Origin: Glandiceps talaboti
Taxonomy: Eukaryota; Hemichordata; Enteropneusta; Spengelidae
NCBI RefSeq assembly: GCF_964340395.1
Contig: NC_135555.1
Coordinates: forward strand, 24,477,725 to 24,541,724
Direction of reading: 5' to 3'
Length of the DNA stretch: 64,000 bases
The notes beneath the pieces were generated by a model. It was not told where the DNA came from, did no database searches, and saw only the letters and a list, made by a program, of their open reading frames with translations. Position numbers and translations under genes: made by a program. Shown here one piece after another: positions 52,737 through 61,146 of this stretch. How positions within the stretch are numbered: the first letter of the stretch is position 1; the number at the start of each line of letters is the position of its first letter.

Positions 52737-52814
52737 ACATACATACATACATACATACATACATACATACATACATACATACATACATACATACATACAT
52801 ACATACATACATAC
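52737..52814. repeat. (CATA)n microsatellite
   Basis: About 19 ACAT tetramers. It yields Tyr-Val-Cys-Met frames on the minus strand that are not genes. Confidence 0.97.
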
Positions 52815-54465
52815 GTTTGGGTAGGTGCGGGAAAAATTGCAAAAATACCGACAAATACCAACATATAAAGTCGTGTGTATGGCCTTCAGGACAGAAGATG
52901 CCAACGCGCGCGTGCACATTCCACTGTCTTTCAAGTTTGCCCTCTGAACGCGTAACTAAACACAGCTTTGAACGCGTCATTACGTGTACGCCTGCACGAT
53001 ATTGCTCCCGTACACGTACGCGTTCTAACGTGTATCTAAACCTCTCTAGTATTACTTTTAATTAGTAAACTTTTAAACAGTAAATCCCAAAGGAGTTCTG
53101 AGTTCTAGAAATGTTATCTGGTGGATTATTTTGACAAGTTCATACTGAAGAAAAATGTTTCATAGAAGTAATGATTTATATAAATGAAATTTCCTCTAGC
53201 ACACTGATGACAATCACGCAAGTGTTTCAAAAAGTTACATACTAAAGTTCAAATTGGATAACTTGAAAAAATTGTTAGCGATGTCAATGCCACTTTGAAT
53301 AATAGGACGAATGTATTAGTACTCCTGATAAAATCATACAATAGTTCATGGCTACAGATATACACCCATCAGGATGATAAGTATTCATCTTCTTACAAAG
53401 TTGTTCTACGGACTTGTCAACCTTACTAAAATGAAGGAAATATACCTGTAACAAGTAATTCAATAAAGAGAAGAGAAAAGAAGTTGTAGAGAGACTGACA
53501 GGACAGAAAAGACAGAGAATAGAACTGAAAAAATACATATTTTTTATCCTTGCCCCCTTTTTTTATTTCGCCCGCCCGCCCCGCATGATCATTCCACTGG
53601 AGATGAGAAGAAAAAAAGAAAAAAGGTCACCCTTAGACTAATAACCCAATACTTGGATGACAAAGCGATTTAATATTTGTCATTGCATATTTAATACCCC
53701 TACATAATGAATGTCTATTAAAAACTTAGGTCCTGACCAGAGCCGGACCCTAACCAATCACACGTAACCTACTCCCTAACAAAACGGGTTAACCTTGGGT
53801 TGACCTCCAAGAAGTTTTCCACTCTCCTACAATGTAATTGTTTCTGTCGCTACGCACGCACACTTGCACAAAATTGGCAAGTCACTAACCACAATTTAAA
53901 GTCGACATGGTGAGTTTCCTCATGTATACTGACCCAACATTTTGTAACAAGGCCCCACAAAACATACTACGAACAACACTAACAAAACCAAACATTTAAA
54001 CTAAAAACATAATTACAACACATACATTTGTATCTTAAAATGTAATATAGATGTCGACTAATTGTTCATATTAACTTTACCTTGTTAGTTTCACTTCAAT
54101 TGACCTTTTGGCACTTGGTTATATTTAGATCTGTATTGCTTAAATACAAACTAAGGTACACACTCTTTAACAAAACGAAGACTAGTGTATCCTTACGGGA
54201 GGAATTCAGTTTACATCTGGTCTATATTTACCTTATATTAAAATCTTAACTACTTCACTTGCACTTGCAACGATTTATGTTAATATTTTAAAACAGATAT
54301 ATCATATATTCAAATGTTGATAACCCTACAGCGCATTTCTTCCTTTTGACGTGTGTGTTTGTACGATTGTATCCTTTACCCCAACAGAAAAGTGATTTCA
54401 AACCTTTTTTCTGTTCGTCAGACTTCATACTATTATGAAGAGCTCATTCGTTTTTCAAGTTATAT

Positions 54466-54702
54466 TTAAACAAAGCTGGCAAACTGTGATAAAAACAATT
54501 CTATTGGTCGACAAATATATGGAGCACGTCGTACATGGGACTCACAACTTCCCTCTCCTGAGAGCGTCGCCGCCAAGACCTCTCTCCAAATCCATTTCGA
54601 CAGGCGAATCAGGTTGCGAGATTGGTGTTCGAAACAGGGGAAGCAAGCTGATTCGCTGAAAGTCAGAAGTCCTAAAAGCAATATGGCAGCCGCCAACTCC
54701 AC
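54466..54702 (-). CDS. possible divergent small secreted-protein-like ORF
   Basis: A 78-codon frame starts MELAAAILLLGLLTFSESA, which has the shape of a signal peptide with a plausible cleavage after SESA, and continues with a Cys-containing sequence. It overlaps the probable promoter of the plus-strand helicase gene, so transcription would be divergent. No family match is recognised and the signal-like run could be chance (it is antisense to the ATGGCAGCC motif), so confidence is low. Confidence 0.2.
   Translation of the reverse strand: MELAAAILLLGLLTFSESACFPCFEHQSRNLIRLSKWIWREVLAATLSGEGSCESHVRRAPYICRPIELFLSQFASFV
54679..54694. promoter_or_regulatory. YY1-like motif at a probable promoter
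   Basis: CAATATGGCAGCCGCC resembles the YY1 consensus (AANATGGCNGC), commonly just downstream of start sites in animal genes. It lies about 150 bp upstream of the helicase ATG in GC-richer DNA that also has AGGCCTAGGCCTAGCGCG. Functional role inferred from motif and position only. Confidence 0.3.
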
Positions 54703-54826
54703 ACACAGATAGGCCTAGGCCTAGCGCGATTAGCGTTCACCTCTCAACAACTGGTAAAATGCTGACATACAACTTCACAGCCTTTATTTGGAGTTGACAC
54801 GATCAACAGTGGATGACGAGAATACA

Positions 54827-54846
54827 ATGTGGAGAAACAACTATCG
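54827..54846 (+). CDS. helicase exon 1 (start codon)
   Basis: ATG TGG AGA AAC AAC TAT CG then GTAAGT. An in-frame TAA lies upstream near the GGTAAAATG. Leftover CG plus C from exon 2 makes Arg. The 20-nt coding part is short, so the start could alternatively be the ATG at 55,085 (MELNEALRLALRRFDP). Confidence 0.5.
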
Positions 54847-54954
54847 GTAAGTATTTTGGTGTGTTACTGTATGAGTATTATATCAAGCTTTCTATGTGCT
54901 GTTAGGTTTATCTTTATTGACTTTAATCATCATCATGTTAATTTCACTTTTTAG

Positions 54955-55589
54955 CGCCAAATTTGACAGCACTGTCAGCAGACGACAGATAGACCAGATC
55001 AAATTTTCAGTCAGTTCTGATGTATTGTTGGTTGATACTTGCGTGGCACATAAAAGTCGCAAAGTTGCGTTAATATCAAGCATCATGGAGTTAAATGAAG
55101 CATTACGACTGGCTCTCCGACGATTTGATCCAACATTTTCTTTAAAAGATCAACAGATTAATGCGATCAAAAATATTTACGATGACAATGATGTAGTTGT
55201 TGTCCTTCCAACCGGATATGGTAAATCGATTATATTTCAGTTATTGCCATACATTATTTCTATGAAGAAATTCGGACACTGTGACCCATGCAGGTGTATG
55301 GTTCTTGTCATCTCTCCATTAAATGCTCTGATTCGCGACCAAATAGATCCGTGAAAGTGGTTTACGGGCTTGTAGCTTAGATGCCAGAACTTGTGATGTC
55401 ACTGATGATGGCGAGGTGCAGTTGTGTATGGGAGACCACTTTATTGACATTGAAAAGGGGAACGCCAACATACTATTTGCGCACCCAGAGGCAATCGTTT
55501 CGAGTAAAAAAAGGTCGTGCCATACTGTTAAAACACAGAGAAAGAGTTGTAGCCGTTGCTGTCGATGAAGCCCATTGCTGTGTTGACTG
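54955..55589 (+). CDS. helicase exon 2 (motifs Q, I, Ia, II; two frameshifts)
   Basis: Acceptor CACTTTTTAG, donor GACTG|GTGAGT. The frame is open through VISPLNALIRDQI, then needs a one-base shift to read IRESGLRACSLDARTCDV to ILFAHPEAIVSS. After the A7 run it needs another shift to read GRAILLKHRERVVAVAVDEA, then HCCVDW. Both breaks are single extra bases; the residues on either side are well conserved, so decay is recent or the calls are errors. Confidence 0.75.
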
Positions 55590-56877
55590 GTGAGTAAAAC
55601 TATGTTTTTTGATAGTCCTTGGGGATGCCTTAAGCTTACTGTTATTTATAACTGTAAACATCAGAACAAGATGATATACATGTATCTCACAGTAGTGCCC
55701 CATTTTTAAATTTACCTTCATGTTTTAATGTAAATTTGGTATGTAATAGACGGTGTCATATGGAAAACTTATCATTGTATTTTCTTTTCTTTTTATATAC
55801 TACCAGTAGCATTATTTCATGCATGAAAACAATAAATCCATATCTATGGAAACCACTCAAACATATTTTCTTTGTCAAAACACAATGACTGTGTTGGAGA
55901 GTTAATAATGTTGCCTACTTGCTGAATGATTTTGGAAAATCAGTAGATAAGGTGGATACATTTACAATGTGCTTCTAATGAGAGCCATTATAGTATAATT
56001 TATACATATATGTACACATACAATTTTATTAAATTTGTGTAGTTCTCTAGTATCTTTTAGTTTAAGCTTATGAAATTATTTGATAAAGAGCTTGATTTGC
56101 TGGGTTTTTTCCCTAAGTACTAATACATTAAATTCTAGGTTAAAATGTAATATTTTTACCATGATAGTAGACAGGGATCAATAGATGATTTAAAAAAAAT
56201 TATTTTGAAAGAAAGTCGTAGATTTAATGTGTCGCATTTCTTTTTAGAGGAATTTCTTTGATTGCAATTTAAAGTGACCATATAGATGACAAATGGATAG
56301 TTATTTTGGATTTTTAATCCATAAAACAGCATCCACAAAAAAGCTATGTGAAAGAGAGTCGACCAAATCTTTGTTTGTAACTCAATACATTACAGAAAGC
56401 TAAAAAGTGTTAAAAAGTTTGTTATTCTACATACAATAGCAAATGTTTTGAACATTTTTTAATGTTTTGCAATACTTTGAATTAGGAACAATGATTTAGT
56501 ATTCATTTTGTATCTTTATGCACATTGCTTTTTAAAGTATAAAAACATAGTAGAGCTGTCTTAAGGATTAAAAATCGATTTGTCATCCAAATAGTCACTT
56601 TAAAGTGGCCATATGGATATGAAATGGGTATTCAAACTTATAAGAATTTGTCATTGAAGGGAAACCTTTTAAGGATGCTGGCTCTCGTATTTTTTAAAAT
56701 GTTTTTTAGACTATTATACATAAGATGTAAATGTGAACATTTTAAGTAGAATAATTTCGCATGTACTATGTGATCCCTGATCATCAATCTGGTGAAAGTG
56801 TATATCATCTGTACTCAGGTGTTTCATATGCTTCGGTGTTATTGTAAATTACCATCTCCCTTTTTTTTTCCTTTCAG
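55590..56877. other. helicase intron 2
   Basis: Begins GTGAGT and ends CTCCCTTTTTTTTTCCTTTCAG, a strong acceptor. It interrupts the codon for Trp in DEAHCCVDW-G. AT-rich, no gene inside. Confidence 0.7.
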
Positions 56878-57762
56878 GGGTCATGACTTTCGCCCTGACT
56901 ACTCACGTCTGTGTGTTTTAGCCTCACTTTTTCAAATGTTCCTCATGTGGCTTTAACGGCAACAGCAAGAAAAATGTATGAAGAGTCCATTGTCTCAACA
57001 CTGTGTCTCAATAAACCAACTGTAATCCGAGAAAACCCAAACAGACCAAACATAACTTATCAGAAATTTTCACGACCTCCACGGGGGAAAGATAGTTATC
57101 ATTCAATATTAGAGCCACTAGCAGTAGAATTGAAAGAGAAAAAACTTGACTTTCCATTGACTTTTATCTACCTTCCACTAGAATGGTGTGGCTATGGCTA
57201 TGTTTTATTTTCTCGCATTCTTGGCTCTGATCAATACCAACCACCTGGATGTGATGAAATTCCAAAGTTTAGACTATTTAATCAGTACCATGCACCACAA
57301 ACAGAGATGATGAAAGCTGAAATTCTATCTTCATTGAGCTCATCAAAATCTTCACTGAGAGTTGTATTTGCCACTGTAGCTCTTGGTATGGGCCTTGACT
57401 GCCCTCGTGTTTATCAAGTCATACATATTGGTGTACCAAGGACAATGGAAAGTTACTTTCAAGAAACTGGAAGAGCAGGAAGAGATGGGAAAAATGCCAA
57501 GGCTATACTGTGCTATAATAATACTGACATTGCCGTTAACAAAAAGGGCATGTCTGATGCTATGACTATGAGAGAATATTGTAAAAACGATAGTGATATT
57601 TGTTTAAGGAAACTGTTGTTGAATTATTTTGATTTTGATAAACCTGAAACAGAGCTACCAAGTCATTTGTGCTGTAGTGTATGTGAAAAGTCTTGTTCAT
57701 GTTTGTCATGTAACCAAGTTAGAGATCTGGAAGTAGATTTATCTATGTTTAACACTGAATAA
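56878..57762 (+). CDS. helicase exon 3 (motifs III-VI, Cys cluster)
   Basis: Starts GHDFRPDYSRLCVLASLF, then a one-base shift at the T5 run, then NVPHVALTATARKMYEES. From about 56,934 to the TAA at 57,760 the frame is intact, covering the whole second RecA-like lobe including FATVALGMGLD and QETGRAGRDG and the Cys-rich tail, ending LSMFNTE. Confidence 0.8.
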
Positions 57763-58310
57763 GATCACTATCTGAATCAGAAATAACGCTATAAAATAAC
57801 TTTTATTCATGGAACTATGAATATGTGTAGATAAATATCAGACATGTTTACATGAACTTTAACGAAAACTCTGTACATAGCAAATGACGTAAGCCAAGTG
57901 GTTAAAATTTATACCAAGTATGTATATATTTCCAACCTGATCTGTGACAAAAAACACATTTTTCATGTACAAGAAATCATTGAAACCCCCCCCCTGACCT
58001 CACCGAAAATGTGAAAATGTTTACAAAATTTTTTGATATACTACTGTAAACTCAAAACGAAACTAGATTTAAACATCCAGAAAAAATGTTGTTGTTTTTT
58101 ATTTATTTATTCTAAATAATATGTTGATGTTGACAAATATCAGTTTGACTTTAATGAAATAAGAAATAAATAGCAGTCTATATCCATACAGACAGTATTT
58201 GTTAAACTTCATACAGACAGTATTTGTTAAACTTCATACTTATACTAGACTAAATAAAAAGTTGCTTTAGATACTGATAATATATGTCTCTATTGTCCTA
58301 AATCCACTTG
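57763..58310. other. 3' flank of the helicase gene
   Basis: AT-rich with a short C-run near 57,986 and a duplicated CATACAGACAGTATTTGTTA at 58,186-58,230. No gene seen; presumably 3' UTR then intergenic. Confidence 0.45.
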
Positions 58311-59690
58311 CTATTATTTTTTACATCTCCCAGGATGTCAACTAATTCATTGGAATCACATGCTATTATATTTTACATCTCCCAGGATGTCAACTAATTC
58401 ATTGGAATCACTTGCTATTATTTTTTACATCTCCCAGGATGTCAACTAATTCATTGGAATCACTTGCTATTATTTTTTACATCTCCCAGGATGTCAACTA
58501 ATTCATTGGAATCACATGCTATTATATTTTACATCTCCCAGGATGTCAACTAATTCATTGGAATCACTTGCTATTATTTTTTACATCTCCCAGGATGTCA
58601 ACTAATTCATTGGAATCACTTGCTATTATTTTTTACATCTCCCAGGATGTCAACTAATTCATTGGAATCACATGCTTTTATTTGTTACATCTCCCAGGAT
58701 GTCAACTAATTCATTGGAATCATATGCTATTATTTTTTACATCTCCCAGGATGTCAACTAATTCATTGGAATCACATATTATTTTTTACATCTCCCAGGA
58801 TGTCAACTAATTCATTGGAATCACTTGCTATTATTTTTTACATCTCCCAGGATGTCAACTAATTCATTGGAATCACATGCTATTATTTTTTATATCTCCC
58901 AGGATGTCAACTAATTCATTGGAATCATATGTTATTTTTTACATCTCCCAGGATGTCAACTAATTCATTGGAATCACATGCTATTATTTTTTACATCTCC
59001 CAGGATGTCAACTAATTCATTGGAATCACTTGCTATTATTTTTTACATCTCCCAGGATGTCAACTAATTCATTGGAATCACATGCTATTATTTTTTATAT
59101 CTCCCAGGATGTCAACTAATTCATTGGAATCATATGTTATTTTTTACATCTCCCAGGATGTCAACTAATTCATTGGAATCATATGCTATTATTTTTTTAC
59201 ATCTCCCAGGATGTCAACTAATTCATTGGAATCACTTGCTATTATTTTTTTACATCTCCCAGGATGTCAACTAATTCATTGGAATCACTTGCTATTATTT
59301 TTTACATCTCCCAGGATGTCAACTAATTCATTGGAATCACATGCTATTATTTTTTTACATCTCCCAGGATGTCAACTAATTCATTGGAATCACTTGCTAT
59401 TATTTTTTACATCTCCCAGGATGTCAACTAATTCATTGGAATCACTTGCTATTTTTTTTTACATCTCCCAGGATGTCAACTAATTCATTGGAATCACTTG
59501 CTATTATTTTTTACATCTCCCAGGATGTCAACTAATTCATTGGAATCACATGCTATTGTTTTTTGTTTTTTTTACATCTCCCAAGATGTCAACTAATTCA
59601 TTGGAATCACATGCTATTGTTTTGTTTTTTTGCATCTCCCAATATGTCGACTAATTCATTGGAATCACATATTATTTTGATTACATCTGG
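58311..59690. repeat. 52-bp minisatellite, 26 copies
   Basis: Unit: TTTTTTACATCTCCCAGGAT, GTCAACTAATTCATTGGAAT, CACTTGCTATTA. Twenty-six copies of the CAACTAATTCATTGG core (the last with one substitution). Variants CACATGC/CACTTGC/CATATG alternate in patterns suggesting block duplication; the last two copies are the most diverged. Each unit carries a pyrimidine-rich CCCAG that looks like a 3' splice site by chance. It separates the convergent helicase and DUF6589 genes. Confidence 0.97.
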
Positions 59691-60306
59691 AAGTTGCAGG
59701 TATACAACATTCAGATCTAACATGCTGTGTTTTTTGTTTCATATCAAGATAATATTCATGATGCAGCTTGGTGGGAGATAAAAGTAACTTATTCTATCTA
59801 TCCAGTATCCTGAAATAAATTGTTCCAAATGAATAAGGATGATGACTATCTAAACTATTTTCAGGAGGGTAATTATGTGATTTTTATTGTCATGCTGCCA
59901 GTTCCATTAACATTATATGGAAAAGTTTAACTTAATAGAATTAACGAAACATTGTGTTTTCACCCAAAAAACCACTCATTTTGGGCTAATGTGAACAAGC
60001 AACAGTATATAAAAAATAACATAATTACATTTCTGAAAATATGTAGTTCTAGATAGTTACCTTTATTATTTACTAAGCATCTTTTAATTTAAAATGGGTC
60101 ATTGTTTATCTTCCTCAAATCCACATTTCAACTTACAAGGAAATATAAAAATACTGGTACTATGAGGTTATCACCTGATATCACCTCTTTGTTCCTATCA
60201 CCCGTAGTGTAATCTCAGCATATAGTGATCATCCATATATAGAATAACATTTCTTTTTTTTCAGTTTTAAGAATGGAAGAATGTTCCAATGTTCTCCATC
60301 ACTGTT
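59691..60306. other. 3' flank of the DUF6589-type gene
   Basis: AT-rich, no coding signal. On the minus strand an AATAAA-type signal lies near 60,063-60,068, about 240 bp after the stop, a possible polyadenylation site. Confidence 0.4.
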
Positions 60307-61146
60307 TTAATCAGAGTCATCTTCAATTTCTGGAACATCTATTTCTTTGTTGATTTCATTGATCTTTTGTCTGATCCAGGAATACAACTGTGGCATCTGT
60401 AGCCGTTCAAGAGGACTGAGAGTAATATCTGGGAAATGTTCATGTTTTCGACCAGTTGTTACTCTGAATGGGCGTAGTTGCCTAAGGTCATCCAACACAG
60501 CATTCATATCTCCAGTTTCACTCATTGATGTGTGGTCCGTCTTCTCAGGTTTGATGTTGGTTACATCATCAAAGTTTATGACAATGTCCTGTAGCCCACT
60601 TGCAGCTTTAGAAGCTCTCAGGATGGCTTTCTCAGTTTTCTTAGCACCCATTGCCTTAACAACTGACTTAAAGAAGTTGTTATGTAGCTCATTACGTAGA
60701 TCAACTGGAAAGTTGTTACCAGCACCTCCCTTCTGATTGACAGATCGACCCCAAAGAACACGTTGAGACATCTGTTTAGTCAGGATTACTTCTGCTTGTG
60801 CTATCTTGTTTACTGCTTCGATGGCATAATTTGAATGATGTGTAGTTTTAGCTTTAAAATACATCAGCAGATATTTCCAGTTGATAAGATCTCTGTCTCC
60901 ATCCCCTTCCTTGTGAGTGTCATCAAGTTGCATGAACATCAGTCCAAGTTCAAGTAGTTGACGGCTATAAAGTCTCACTCGATCTACATCTTCACTAACT
61001 TCAAGCGTTCCTGTGGGATGTTGGGTTACATAGTTATGCTCCATAACTTCTCGTATAGGTGAACTCTGAGCCGATTCGTGTCCTTGGATTGTACTGTGAC
61101 TAGAAACAAAGTATCCATGGTCTTGATTGATGGTATAATTTAACAC
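60307..61146 (-). CDS. DUF6589-type gene, C-terminal block
   Basis: Open for about 279 codons to TAA at 60,307-60,309. Core: RVRLYSRQLLELGLMFMQLD, then EGDGDRDLINWKYL, then WGRSVNQKGGAGNNFPVDLR, then KAMGAKKTEKAILRASKAAS. The tail is acidic (DVPEIEDDSD). An in-frame stop lies just before 61,146. TTTGTTTCTAG near 61,110-61,100 is a possible acceptor, but its phase does not match exon 4. Confidence 0.75.
   Translation of the reverse strand: MLNYTINQDHGYFVSSHSTIQGHESAQSSPIREVMEHNYVTQHPTGTLEVSEDVDRVRLYSRQLLELGLMFMQLDDTHKEGDGDRDLINWKYLLMYFKAKTTHHSNYAIEAVNKIAQAEVILTKQMSQRVLWGRSVNQKGGAGNNFPVDLRNELHNNFFKSVVKAMGAKKTEKAILRASKAASGLQDIVINFDDVTNIKPEKTDHTSMSETGDMNAVLDDLRQLRPFRVTTGRKHEHFPDITLSPLERLQMPQLYSWIRQKINEINKEIDVPEIEDDSD

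Larger units (their letters stand above)
52440..54678. other. intergenic stretch
   Basis: Contains the GAT and CATA microsatellites and a CpG-containing patch (about 52,900-53,030 with several ACGCGT/ACGCG words). AT-rich sequence with no supported exon follows to 54.4 kb. Confidence 0.45.
54827..57762 (+). pseudogene. RecQ-family DNA helicase, three exons, three frameshifts
   Basis: RecQ enzymes are ATP-driven 3'-5' DNA unwinding helicases acting in the nucleus. Exons 54,827-54,846, 54,955-55,589 and 56,878-57,762 join with matching phases. Start ATG at 54,827 (in-frame stop upstream). Motifs in order: Q-like FDPTFSLKDQQINAI; motif I PTGYGKS (residues 92-98); Ia VISPLNALIRDQ; II DEAH (55,564-55,575); III LTATA; V RVVFATVALGMGLDCP; VI SYFQETGRAGRDG; a C-terminal Cys cluster CCSVCEKSCSCLSC suggests zinc binding. 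No RQC or HRDC domain; about 510 residues. Single-base frameshifts lie near 55,346, in the A7 run at 55,506-55,512 and in the T5 run at 56,928-56,932. This variety is common as a multicopy gene in invertebrates and is often repeat-associated. Decay or assembly error would both explain the breaks. Confidence 0.8.

Noticed and set aside
52676-52980. Tyr-Val-Cys-Met repeat frames
   Set aside because: Translation of the CATA microsatellite in three frames.
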